Source: Bacteroides neonati
GTDB taxonomy: Bacteria > Bacteroidota > Bacteroidia > Bacteroidales > Bacteroidaceae
Direction of reading: 5' to 3'
Length of the DNA stretch: 64,000 bases
Assembly (NCBI RefSeq): GCF_000499785.1
Contig: NZ_HG726020.1
Span: forward strand, 709,515 to 773,514
The number at the start of each line of letters is the position of its first letter. Position 1 is the first letter of the stretch. Positions 35,352 through 43,779 of the stretch are shown in pieces. The translations under genes were made by a program, and so were the position numbers. The notes below the pieces were generated by a model. The model did no database searches and was not told the origin of the DNA. It saw only the letters and a program-made list of their open reading frames with translations.

Positions 35352-36458
35352 ATGCCTAGCAATTTACGTATCCATTCCGCAGCACCGCTCCATTTCGCAG
35401 CTTTCGTTCGGTTCATCAGCCTAGATGATACGCTCGAACTTCTATTCGATACCCCGACAGCGCATGGGCATGTATGGTATTTTTACAGCCCCTCTTCATC
35501 GACTACTTTTTATACGCTTACCTACCAAAAGCCGTACACCTATATTCTATCCATGGACGATCTGGCTTCGGTAGAAGATTATAAGCTTTTTCCTTATCTG
35601 GCAGATTCGCTGGCTCACTTTTTAGAAGGCTCCATCGAAGAAACAAGCCGAGAGAATACGATCTATCAACTACTGAATGAAGAGTGGATGGAAGGTGCCA
35701 TCGCCGATGAAATAGCCCGTTTGAAGGGTTCATTGACGATCTTTCCCAAATACTACATCCATCAATCCTTGCAGGGAGCAGCTTACGTGTCCGTCGATAC
35801 GCTCAGCCGCTTTGGGGTAACACTTACTTCGGCCACTCCCCGCATCTATGGATATATTCAATATATGATGCAGCACAACCTGCTGCCCGTTTCAACAGCG
35901 GAAGAAATTAAGCAAGAAAGCCAAAGCGCCTTGCTCAAAACGCACGAAGAGTACGATGTGAATATTCCGCAGCACCGCTCCATCGGACGCGTAAAATCAT
36001 GGCAATTAAATGGAGAAGAGACCTTCGAGAGTTATAGCCGGGAAGATGTAGACTTACTGCTGCTGCTTGCCAACAATTATCTGACTGGTGAAAAGGTAGA
36101 GGGAGTCGTTCTCAATGACATTGGCACCATCTATCAGGAAGGAATCGGCGTAGCAGCGGATGGCAGCATAGCTGCCGAATGGTTTATGAGAGCATACAAC
36201 GAAGGCGATTCGCTCTATGCCCCAACCAATATGGGCGATCTCTATCGCAAAGGGGGAGTTCATATCAAGAAGTCACTGGCAAAGGCATTGGAATATTACC
36301 GAAAATCGACCGATCCTTATGCGTTCTATCGCATTGGGCAAGCGTATGAAGAGGGATGGGTAGACACTCCCAATCCGGATAAAGCAATGATATGGTATAA
36401 GAAAGCAGCAGAGGCAGGGCATCACTTGGGTATCAAAAAACTAAACGAGCAGAAATAA
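35352..36458 (+). CDS. Sel1-repeat protein
   Basis: The 368-residue protein has no signal peptide. The first 230 residues are an uncharacterised domain with aromatic-rich strands (e.g. HVWYFYSPSSSTTFYTLTYQ). Residues about 250-365 form three Sel1/TPR-like repeats (NDIGTIYQEGIGVAADGSIA, TNMGDLYRKGGVHIKKSLA, YRIGQAYEEGWVDTPNPDKA). Sel1 arrays mediate protein contacts in many signalling or envelope roles. No operon partner with a known function is present; the next gene starts 87 bases downstream. Function not assigned. Confidence 0.82.
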   Translation: MPSNLRIHSAAPLHFAAFVRFISLDDTLELLFDTPTAHGHVWYFYSPSSSTTFYTLTYQKPYTYILSMDDLASVEDYKLFPYLADSLAHFLEGSIEETSRENTIYQLLNEEWMEGAIADEIARLKGSLTIFPKYYIHQSLQGAAYVSVDTLSRFGVTLTSATPRIYGYIQYMMQHNLLPVSTAEEIKQESQSALLKTHEEYDVNIPQHRSIGRVKSWQLNGEETFESYSREDVDLLLLLANNYLTGEKVEGVVLNDIGTIYQEGIGVAADGSIAAEWFMRAYNEGDSLYAPTNMGDLYRKGGVHIKKSLAKALEYYRKSTDPYAFYRIGQAYEEGWVDTPNPDKAMIWYKKAAEAGHHLGIKKLNEQK

Positions 36459-36545
36459 AACAGCAATTTATCTTACTTATTCAGCTAACAAATAGGAATG
36501 CCCGTGTGTTATAGACCGGCATACTAATTTTAAAACGTGAAAGTT

Positions 36546-37061
36546 ATGAAAGTAAGAGTTTTTAAATCGATGGCATCTCTACTCTTTGCCACGCTGCTAA
36601 GTACCAGTTTTGCATTTGCCCAAGTTGGTCCTGTTGTGAGTATCTCGGAAACACAGCAATCTCTCCCGAAAGATATTAAAGTCTTTCTTAATCGTTATTT
36701 CCCAACCGAATCGATACAAAGTATTCAGCTAAAGACCTTGTTAAATGTCTATGACATAGAATTGAACAATGGCTATGATTTGAAGCTGCTATCGACAGGG
36801 CAATGGCTTGAAGTCGAAGCACCCGATAAGGCAACTTTATCCGAAAGCATTCTTAGGAGCCTCCTTCCGGAGACAATCTATAAGCATTTGAAAGAGAAAC
36901 GAGCATTGCGTAAAGTCAAAGATCTACATTTTAATCCACAGAAAGGATATAAGGCCGATTTGAAAAAAGACAAGACTTATTGTTTTGACCTAAATGGCAA
37001 ACCGATGAAAAAGTCACATCTATGCGATCAAGATAAAGAGCACCGAAAGTATTATGAATAA
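36546..37061 (+). CDS. Secreted PepSY-like protein
   Basis: The 171-residue product starts at the ATG at 36546 (a GTG at 36537 is also in frame). It has a signal peptide (about 1-26, ending SFAFAQ). The mature part has two PepSY-like units: one near residues 40-95 (LPKDIKVFLNRYFPTESIQS and YDIELNNGYDLKLLSTGQWLE), and one near 100-160 with charged helices and FDLNGKPMK. Such modules occur in many Bacteroides periplasmic proteins. The FUSC-like gene begins 3 bases after its stop, so the two are co-translated. Confidence 0.78.
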   Translation: MKVRVFKSMASLLFATLLSTSFAFAQVGPVVSISETQQSLPKDIKVFLNRYFPTESIQSIQLKTLLNVYDIELNNGYDLKLLSTGQWLEVEAPDKATLSESILRSLLPETIYKHLKEKRALRKVKDLHFNPQKGYKADLKKDKTYCFDLNGKPMKKSHLCDQDKEHRKYYE

Positions 37062-37064
37062 CAG

Positions 37065-37583
37065 ATGAGTATCAAAATATCAACAATACTCCATAAGATA
37101 GACCTAACAATGGCTGCGGCCAAAAGTGTCGCGGTGTTATTGTCCTATCTGGCTGGTTTCTATTTGACAGGAGGATTCCATTGTGAGTCTCGCTATTGGG
37201 GTGCTATGCTGGCTTCGATAGCTTGTGTAGTGACGCTCCAAGTAGACCTAAAAACTTCACTTAGGCAAGGATGGCTCCGAGTATTAGGGACATTTATCGG
37301 GGCCATTATTGCAACGATTTATCTTCTGTTATTTCCTTTCTCGATCACAGGATTTATTCGAACCGTCTTCATCCTAGAAATTATTTGTATGATACTGAGT
37401 ATTCCTGATAATGGTAAAATGGCAACCATGGCTCTAATTGTGATCATGCTTATTTCTCAGAGAACTCCAGACATCTCTCCAATAGTCAACAGCTCATTGC
37501 GTTTTTTAGAAACAGTACTCGGAGCAGGTATAGGCATTGCTATCGCTTGGTTGGTCGAAGTAATAAAATCTAAGCTTACTTAA
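37065..37583 (+). CDS. FUSC/aromatic-acid-exporter-like membrane protein
   Basis: The 172-residue protein has about five hydrophobic helices and the arrangement of an FUSC-like domain. It opens with a helix and the SRYWGAMLASIACV motif near residues 43-56; VLGTFIGAIIATIYLLLF and the closing LETVLGAGIGIAIAWLVE are typical. Larger relatives (AaeB, YccS) export aromatic acids, but this single-domain form lacks the cytoplasmic part, so substrate and activity are unknown. It overlaps no gene and forms a tight pair with the upstream PepSY-like gene. Confidence 0.75.
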   Translation: MSIKISTILHKIDLTMAAAKSVAVLLSYLAGFYLTGGFHCESRYWGAMLASIACVVTLQVDLKTSLRQGWLRVLGTFIGAIIATIYLLLFPFSITGFIRTVFILEIICMILSIPDNGKMATMALIVIMLISQRTPDISPIVNSSLRFLETVLGAGIGIAIAWLVEVIKSKLT

Positions 37584-37682
37584 TGGGGAAAAGATGGAAA
37601 CCGTGTAGCCAAATAAGTTATCAGATTTGAAGAAGCAGAAAAATAATTGTCCTTTCTTCTACTTTTCATTTCAAATATTATG

Positions 37683-37690
37683 TATATTTG
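37683..37690 (+). promoter_or_regulatory. -7 promoter element for the 61-residue small protein gene
   Basis: TATATTTG matches TAnnTTTG exactly; the predicted start near 37697 leaves a leader of about 57 bases to the ATG at 37754. Confidence 0.6.
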
Positions 37691-37753
37691 GAGCAGAAAC
37701 CAATGTGCTTGTGTACCCATCAGGCACAAAAAAAGGAACGAATCATTACAGAA

Positions 37754-37939
37754 ATGGCAGATAATTATTTAGAGAAGCAATATGCTGAATACGAAGCGAG
37801 AAAGGCAGCATGGGAAAAGGAGCGTAAGTTTGGCATAGCCAAGAAAAAAACAGTCGCTAACGCACAACCTACCCCTAAAGTTGTGGAAACAGAAAAGCCG
37901 GCTAAAGACCAGCCGCAACAAAAAGCTGATAATCAATAA
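37754..37939 (+). CDS. Small highly charged protein of a Bacteroides family
   Basis: From the ATG at 37754 it has 61 residues. An upstream start at 37688 falls inside the promoter and is rejected. The sequence opens MADNYLEKQYAEYEARKAAW, helical and rich in Lys/Glu, then a Pro/Lys-rich tail. The NYLE start followed by YExRKxxWxKE is seen in small Bacteroides proteins of unknown function, as I recall. No membrane or signal segment is present. A palindrome cluster begins 5 bases after its stop codon. Confidence 0.65.
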   Translation: MADNYLEKQYAEYEARKAAWEKERKFGIAKKKTVANAQPTPKVVETEKPAKDQPQQKADNQ

Positions 37940-37943
37940 AAAC

Positions 37944-38029
37944 AAAAGTACGTATTTAACGGTATGTTAAATACGTACTTTTGGTATCAAAGAATACGTA
38001 CTCCTGCATAGCAAAAGTACGTACTCTTG
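37944..38029. repeat. Second GTAC-rich palindrome cluster
   Basis: A hairpin with a 17-bp perfect stem (AAAAGTACGTATTTAAC, 37944-37960 with 37966-37982, loop GGTAT) is followed by a single AAAAGTACGTACTCTTG at 38013-38029. It shares the core AGTACGTACTCTT and the stem pattern ending TTTAAC with the cluster at 22484-22565, 15 kb away. It could also act as terminator between convergent genes. Confidence 0.85.
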
Positions 38030-38058
38030 TCATCACTGAAAAACAATCGTTAACAACC

Positions 38059-40260
38059 TTATAATATCGTTATTTCATCCATAAAAAACCACGACGGATG
38101 GCCTACGCCATAATGCCATGTAGGACACTCCTTGGTACCTGTTACCTCTACTTTAATGTAACGTGCCCGAATGGGTTGCGGCGATTCGCTGCGAATGCCA
38201 CGAAACTTAACTTCGATCGAACGATCTTCGGGCAGGTTGTGAGTCTCTAAATGGGTATAGGTAACACCATCATCCGAATACGAGTAAACGACCCGAAGCG
38301 GAAACAAAATCCACTGTCCAACCTGATGCAGAAAATCGGTTTCGATGCTCCGAAACTCCTTCGATTGTCCCAGATCGACCACCAATGCGCCATCTTTTCC
38401 TTCCCAGCCTACCCAGCTTTCTACAAAGGTAGAACCGCCAAAGAGCCCGTCGGTGAGTGCCGTTTCTCCTACCTCTTTATATCTTCCTGTGGGTTCGGTC
38501 AGGTAACTCACTTTAGCTCCCAAAGCAATACTTTGCCGGGCACGAGGCATGTAGCGTTCTTTGTATAGTTGGCAATACTCTACCGGAGAGTTATTTCTCT
38601 CGTTCAGGGTAGGTACTTTAAATGCCTTTACACGTTCTTCGAACAGGGTGAGTTTTCGGTTGATATCGTCGAGATCTTTCTCGTTTTCGGTACGGGCTAT
38701 TTCAAGTTCGGAGTACTGCAAAGGCAAACGGGCACGCTGCACACGCTTCAACAGCCTTTCATCTCCCGACACAGCTTTCTCGGCCTCATCAAACAGGGCA
38801 TTGTACCGCCTCATCAGTTCGGGCTTAAGCATTCCTTTTTTGTGCGACACGGGCGAATCGTAAATCCACAACCGCTGTCCGCTACCGATCAATGCACCTT
38901 CCATCACCTTGATGTAGCGATAGATCGGAGCAGCTGCTTCGCCATAATACCCGTGCAGAAAATGCTGCATGAGCGAATCTGTATTCGCCTCCGGATTCCA
39001 CATCAACTTCGATACGAGATAGGCACGCAGTTCGGCAAAATCGCCTCCCCGACTACCGGCAATCTGCGAGAAATGCATCGTAGCATGGTGTTGCTTGAAG
39101 AGGCGTATATTATCCTGCAAAATATGAAAATTAGGGAAAGGGGCGAGATAGTTATCAAAATTGATACCGTAATCCCAAACAAAAATATTATCGGTGATGG
39201 CCGACCATCCTTGCATTGCCTTCACAAACTCGCGTCCCGAAGCATTCTCGGTAAGCGAGACCTCGCGGTTACAATCGATATCGCAAAGCATAATATTGAC
39301 GTTGGGCAACGGCTTGAGGTGTTTGGGCGGATTCATGGTATAGAGATAGGCCAAGGTCGAAAACTCTTTATCGGGGAAGCGTGCTGCCAGCTTGTTGAGA
39401 AACGTAATGACACTACCCGAGAGTGCTCCCTCGCGATCATCGATCGCCTTGCAGGAATCGCACGTACAATTGGTGTAGTTTCCATCGTTCTGACTTACCG
39501 AGATGATGTGCTTATCGGGATTGGCTTTAAAGATGGAGTCGATACGTTGCGATACAATCTCAAACACATCGGGATTGGTAAGACACCATTGACTGGCTTT
39601 GCCCGGATGACGTTTCCCTTTAAAGAAGGAGTAGTATTCGGGATGAGTTTTGCCATATACATCGGATGGCAGCAGTTTATCGAACGTATGTACCCAATAG
39701 GTCGCGGCAAAAACCTCGCTGGGTTCTTCGAGACGATGCCACCATTTATACAGAGAATCACGGGTGGCATAACACTGGCTCTGCCGATAACGGAAAGCCG
39801 GATTATCGATCTTGTCGATGAGCGGAAGGGTAATGGTTTTTCGGGGAGTGAACGAGTATTCGTTTTCGCCCCAGTAGTCTACCCCAAGGTATTGTTCGAG
39901 AAGTGTCACTACACCATAAACAACACCATTGTCATTGCCGCCACTGATTTTCAAGATACCATGCTGCGTAGAAAGTGAAAAACCATCAGAAGTTACCGAA
40001 GGTAACTCTTGGTGACTACTAATCAGCACATCACCTTTTTTAGCAGTCTGATTACAATGTATCGGCAAAGACGAACCACTTATTTTTTGAATGAAATTCT
40101 GCAAAAGATTAGCTGCTGTACGTTCTGCAGATGTATCGTCCGAAAGGATAATACGGGCAGTTGGTTTTCCTTTTTTCACCAAAGATACCTGGGCTCTAAG
40201 TTGGATACTCAGGATAGCTACAAAAAGGAAAAAGCACAGTTTCAAAAAGAGTCGATTCAT
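38059..40260 (-). CDS. DUF4838 protein with glucuronidase-N-like and F5/8 (CBM32-like) domains
   Basis: The 733-residue protein has a signal peptide (1-23). Residues about 35-145 resemble the N-terminal domain of alpha-glucuronidases and GH20 enzymes (TSAERTAANLLQNFIQKISG; GVVYGVVTLLEQYLGV). The central DUF4838 domain (about 170-480) contains WDYGINFDNYLAPFPN and HGYYGEAAAPIYRYI. The C-terminal 150 residues form a discoidin/F5-8 type C fold typical of galactose/GlcNAc-binding modules. DUF4838 is thought to be a TIM-barrel glycosidase domain, but no activity can be assigned. It is co-oriented with PUL2 and lies downstream of the PUL2 terminator. Confidence 0.85.
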   Translation of the reverse strand: MNRLFLKLCFFLFVAILSIQLRAQVSLVKKGKPTARIILSDDTSAERTAANLLQNFIQKISGSSLPIHCNQTAKKGDVLISSHQELPSVTSDGFSLSTQHGILKISGGNDNGVVYGVVTLLEQYLGVDYWGENEYSFTPRKTITLPLIDKIDNPAFRYRQSQCYATRDSLYKWWHRLEEPSEVFAATYWVHTFDKLLPSDVYGKTHPEYYSFFKGKRHPGKASQWCLTNPDVFEIVSQRIDSIFKANPDKHIISVSQNDGNYTNCTCDSCKAIDDREGALSGSVITFLNKLAARFPDKEFSTLAYLYTMNPPKHLKPLPNVNIMLCDIDCNREVSLTENASGREFVKAMQGWSAITDNIFVWDYGINFDNYLAPFPNFHILQDNIRLFKQHHATMHFSQIAGSRGGDFAELRAYLVSKLMWNPEANTDSLMQHFLHGYYGEAAAPIYRYIKVMEGALIGSGQRLWIYDSPVSHKKGMLKPELMRRYNALFDEAEKAVSGDERLLKRVQRARLPLQYSELEIARTENEKDLDDINRKLTLFEERVKAFKVPTLNERNNSPVEYCQLYKERYMPRARQSIALGAKVSYLTEPTGRYKEVGETALTDGLFGGSTFVESWVGWEGKDGALVVDLGQSKEFRSIETDFLHQVGQWILFPLRVVYSYSDDGVTYTHLETHNLPEDRSIEVKFRGIRSESPQPIRARYIKVEVTGTKECPTWHYGVGHPSWFFMDEITIL

Positions 40261-40324
40261 GTTTTATTTCAATTAAAGGTTATCTATTTATATATAATAC
40301 AACTGAAAGGAATAATATACTAAC

Positions 40325-40370
40325 AAAAAACCCCTGTTCTTTCATTGTAAACTGAAGAACAGGAGTTTTT
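40325..40370. terminator. Terminator ending the PUL2 operon
   Basis: ACCCCTGTTCTT pairs with AAGAACAGGAGT (one mismatch or G-T) across a 13-base loop, with T tracts on both strands, after the gene ending at 40430. A second weaker hairpin follows at 40386-40424 (CCTTTCTATA with TATAGAAAGG). Confidence 0.82.
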
Positions 40371-40429
40371 AAGGTTATCGATTACCTTTCTATAATTCCA
40401 TCATAAAGAGTAATATAGAAAGGTTTACT

Positions 40430-41458
40430 TTATTCAAATAAATTTATTTCCGATAAATTTATAAAGTTACCATAGGCGGTTAATGGCTTAATCTGTACAT
40501 AACGCGCCTCGCTCGATTTCTTAAATTCAATATACTGAATAAACGGATTGGCAGCCGAAGAACCTCCCTGAGCTGGTTGAGCGATAGAAGTCTCGCCATA
40601 GCTCACCCATTTTACACCATCTTTACTAACCAAAACCTGGAACTTATTCAATGCGTAGTTTGAATAGGAATATTTTCCATATCCTGCTGTAATCGATAGC
40701 CCTTTAGGGGTATGCGCCGCGTGCATATCTATTTCAATAGGAGCAGCACCTCCTATTGATCGTAGATAAGAGCTATTGTTATTGCCATCCAGCAAATATG
40801 CGATTGAATAAGAGTCGTCATAAGCCGGTGCGGCACATTTAATCTCAAAATCTGTCCGCTTGATATTGGTAAGACCGGATAATGCCTCAGTCCCTTTAAA
40901 AAGTAAATTGCCCGGATAGGAAAGAGCTACATTTACCTTTACATACACAACGCTTCTGTTTGAACTGATAGTACCGCTATTTCCACCTTCGACAGATGAA
41001 AGACGAAGTGGAAGCAAATAACCATTATCGCTAGTCAACGTATTCACGTTTGCCAAAGAAACCGAAATAGAATCGGTTGAGGAATATGCTCCGGACTTAA
41101 TGGTCGCTTTATTGGTAAGCGTATAGTTCTCGGCGGGCAGCAAAGCATAGGTCGTTTTATTCGCTGTATTATAACTGGCAACCAACGCATCATCGGGAGT
41201 AACATTGATTTGTACATCGTTGGGAGCGGGCATAGTAGAGCGAACAATAAAACTATATTTTGGCTGTATGCTTCCGGTGACTACATTCTCTGTTTTATTG
41301 AGCATCAATGATACAACATAAGCATCTGAGGGATCTATTTCTGTTCCGATGTAGTATTTAGACGGTACAGCTATAGTCTCTTCATTATCGCATGCAACGC
41401 AGCAAGGCAGTATAGACAGCGCAAGCGCAGCTCTCCAAATTATATTTCTTAATTTCAT
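40430..41458 (-). CDS. DUF1735 / F5-8 type C surface lipoprotein (PUL2)
   Basis: The 342-residue protein has a lipobox ending VAC with Cys23. A DUF1735 (BT_3987-like N-terminal) domain covers about residues 35-180, with the typical PEVTVTPDD-like segment reading INVTPDDALVASYNTANKT. The remaining 150 residues resemble a discoidin/F5-8 module (ALNKFQVLVSKDGVKWVSYG and YVQIKPLTAYGN). Such lipoproteins bind glycans at the surface next to GH18 and SusD partners. It is the last gene of the PUL2 operon. Ligand not known. Confidence 0.86.
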   Translation of the reverse strand: MKLRNIIWRAALALSILPCCVACDNEETIAVPSKYYIGTEIDPSDAYVVSLMLNKTENVVTGSIQPKYSFIVRSTMPAPNDVQINVTPDDALVASYNTANKTTYALLPAENYTLTNKATIKSGAYSSTDSISVSLANVNTLTSDNGYLLPLRLSSVEGGNSGTISSNRSVVYVKVNVALSYPGNLLFKGTEALSGLTNIKRTDFEIKCAAPAYDDSYSIAYLLDGNNNSSYLRSIGGAAPIEIDMHAAHTPKGLSITAGYGKYSYSNYALNKFQVLVSKDGVKWVSYGETSIAQPAQGGSSAANPFIQYIEFKKSSEARYVQIKPLTAYGNFINLSEINLFE

Positions 41459-41485
41459 TTTTACTAAGTGTTTAATACATTATTA

Positions 41486-42643
41486 CTATTTTCCATCCGA
41501 TCTGACGCCATGCTCCCATCTTACCACTCCATTGGTAGCAGTACCCGTGTTTCCGTGGCCGGTTGCATCCTTAAATGTAGACCCTTCGCCTTCATTCAAC
41601 TTCCAATAGCCTTCGAGTCCCTCTGTATTCGGGTTGATAGTAAACATATTGTTCTGTATTTGCGTTTGAGAAATAGCTTTGGTCCAGAAACGAAGCTCAC
41701 TCATCATAACATCCGCTCTTAGGTAACTGCCTCCACCACAAAGACCAAATTTATCTTTACTCAACACAATTGGTCTATTGGGTAAATCGAGCACTGCATC
41801 GACCTTACCATTAATATAAATAGTTAGTTTAGGTCCATCGCATACAAATGCCAAATGATACCATTGCTTAGCATTGAACGGCGTGGGACAGTTAATTTGA
41901 GTACCCAATGTTTTAACCTGCAAAATATTACCGGCTATAGGAGCATCGCCGAAACGAATATAGATTTCATCGCCTCCAAAAGCACCAAAGACTGCCTGAT
42001 TGTTTAGCTGACCGATACCGGTACCCAACATACTCATGTTAACACGGAACTCAACCGACCATTGCAACAGGCTGTAATCCTGTCTCATGGCCAATGTAGC
42101 CGGTTTGCTACCAGTCATTACCGGAACCGAAGTAATAATGACCGGATCAAGGATATAAACCATTGTGCTTAGGCTATTCATAACATCGCCATTTGTCTGA
42201 GCAATGCTAATCGGTAGCGCATATTTATTCCCCGTATCAAGCATTTCCTGAGTGATAGGCTTTATGGTAATAGGGGTTACACTAGCACCAACTTTGCCCG
42301 TTTGTATTACTGCCGATTTTTCGGCAAACTCATAACATGCGTCGGGAAGCAAAACATATTCCGTACCGTTCTTTTTGTTAAAAGCGTCCAATGCACTTTG
42401 ACTCACATCTAACGAAACGTTTACATCGTGAGTGACCTTTTCAGTAGCCCTCACCGTAGCTGTTACTACGACAGGAGACTCCATATCAATTGTTACTTTT
42501 TTGGAAGTGCTCACAAAAGCTTCCGACAAGTAAATAGCATCATTAATTACCTTATATTCGGCATCATTACACCCTGCGAAGAGGAGTAAGGAAAGTGCTA
42601 ATGTTGCTGCCGACATCATTTTAAAGTCAAATATCTTTTTCAT
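41486..42643 (-). CDS. DUF1735 / LamG (concanavalin-like) surface lipoprotein (PUL2)
   Basis: The 385-residue protein has lipobox FAGC with Cys25. A DUF1735 domain (about 45-170; NVSLDVSQSALDAFNKKNGT, AGTEYVLLPDACYEF-like stretch) precedes a LamG-like jelly roll (about 190-380; WSVEFRVNMSMLGTG, WYHLAFVCDGPKLTIYINGK and MSELRFWTKAISQTQIQNN are hallmark LamG segments). It likely binds glycans at the cell surface. Same combination occurs in N-glycan PULs beside GH18 endo-beta-N-acetylglucosaminidases, which is also its neighbour here. Confidence 0.9.
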   Translation of the reverse strand: MKKIFDFKMMSAATLALSLLLFAGCNDAEYKVINDAIYLSEAFVSTSKKVTIDMESPVVVTATVRATEKVTHDVNVSLDVSQSALDAFNKKNGTEYVLLPDACYEFAEKSAVIQTGKVGASVTPITIKPITQEMLDTGNKYALPISIAQTNGDVMNSLSTMVYILDPVIITSVPVMTGSKPATLAMRQDYSLLQWSVEFRVNMSMLGTGIGQLNNQAVFGAFGGDEIYIRFGDAPIAGNILQVKTLGTQINCPTPFNAKQWYHLAFVCDGPKLTIYINGKVDAVLDLPNRPIVLSKDKFGLCGGGSYLRADVMMSELRFWTKAISQTQIQNNMFTINPNTEGLEGYWKLNEGEGSTFKDATGHGNTGTATNGVVRWEHGVRSDGK

Positions 42644-42664
42644 AATCTTCTTCTTTTTCGTAAA

Positions 42665-43756
42665 CTATTTAACAGAAGGATTCATTATCTGAATGGCATT
42701 ACGCAAGAAAGGATACGTTCCTTCTTTGCCCGATACGGTAAATTCATACTCCATATGGAAAGTACCGACACCGCCTTTACGTACTTTACGACCGTTAATG
42801 ACAGGATTCCATCGTGCCATACCTTCTACCGACCGTACGACTTTTCCATCGGGTGTAGTGAATGAAACCCCACCCGTTTGCGCATAGCTCTCAAAATTTT
42901 CGCAAACAACAAACTTAGCGGCACACTCCTCCGGAGTTAAAACACCTTTATAATGTGAGATAACTCTATTTAAGCGATTATTAAGTCCGGATTCACCCGT
43001 AGCAGCATAAGCCTGCGAAATAAAGTAGTCGAAGTACTTACCCATTTCGGCGGGTATTTCACTATGTTCGGGCTCTCCATCTATAGCGAGTATGCGTCCT
43101 GTACCCGAAGCAGGTCCTATGCGCTTAGACAAGGTCTCGATAAAAAGAGCAATGCGGCCATTATACGCCATTTCTTTGTTTGTTTCGAAAGGCTGTGCAT
43201 AGCTCGGTTCCCAATCCAAATCGAACCCGTCATAATTATACTTATCAATAGTGTCGCATACGGCATTTGCGTATCTTACGATAGAAGCTCTGATCGCTTC
43301 TTCATCGCCATCTACCCATCCCCAAAACTTATGCCGATCATCCCGACTACCGGCATGCTCAGTAGGAGTAATCTGATCGCCCATTTCCAACACAATGAAA
43401 CAAACCAACGCTTTGGTTCCTCTTTGCTGCTGTACTAATCGCAAATCTCTAAGCATATTTTCTGTTGGATTTTTCCAACCACCCCACATACTTATTACAT
43501 CCACACTATCGGGTAGGCCAGCCATACAGTTAACTAAACTAGCACCTTTTCCACTCCAGTTACCAAACCACCCGAATGCAATAGGATGATCGGATTTTCT
43601 GTAAGCACGCAATTGTTCATAATATTCAGGCGTTTTGTTCGACTCCAACAAGTTTTCTTTTATTTGGGGTTCCAGATCAGTCCAATCATCGCATGAGGCA
43701 ATCATGCAACCCAAGCCTAAAAATGGCAGTATGACTCTGCTTAATATCTTTTTCAT
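42665..43756 (-). CDS. GH18 endo-beta-N-acetylglucosaminidase-like lipoprotein (PUL2)
   Basis: The 363-residue protein has lipobox IASC with Cys22. The GH18 catalytic motif DxxDxDxE is complete: YDGFDLDWE at 175-183 (Asp176, Asp179, Asp181, proton donor Glu183). The barrel ends near residue 355 with no extra binding domain. Short, lipid-anchored GH18 proteins next to SusCD and DUF1735 lipoproteins cut the chitobiose core of N-glycans at the cell surface; activity and specificity here are inferred from these neighbours. It lies between SusD and the DUF1735 lipoproteins with 23-base and 21-base gaps. Confidence 0.9.
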   Translation of the reverse strand: MKKILSRVILPFLGLGCMIASCDDWTDLEPQIKENLLESNKTPEYYEQLRAYRKSDHPIAFGWFGNWSGKGASLVNCMAGLPDSVDVISMWGGWKNPTENMLRDLRLVQQQRGTKALVCFIVLEMGDQITPTEHAGSRDDRHKFWGWVDGDEEAIRASIVRYANAVCDTIDKYNYDGFDLDWEPSYAQPFETNKEMAYNGRIALFIETLSKRIGPASGTGRILAIDGEPEHSEIPAEMGKYFDYFISQAYAATGESGLNNRLNRVISHYKGVLTPEECAAKFVVCENFESYAQTGGVSFTTPDGKVVRSVEGMARWNPVINGRKVRKGGVGTFHMEYEFTVSGKEGTYPFLRNAIQIMNPSVK

Positions 43757-43779
43757 AATTCAATTTCATTTAGTATTAG

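Noticed and set aside
37688..37753. TTG start at 37688 for the small charged protein
   Set aside because: It overlaps the -7 element TATATTTG at 37683-37690, so it would not be transcribed as a codon; ATG at 37754 begins the conserved NYLE segment.
38569..39978. 469-codon open frame on the plus strand opposite the DUF4838 gene
   Set aside because: It is the antisense shadow of a well-supported gene with signal peptide and recognisable domains; no promoter or known family on the plus strand.
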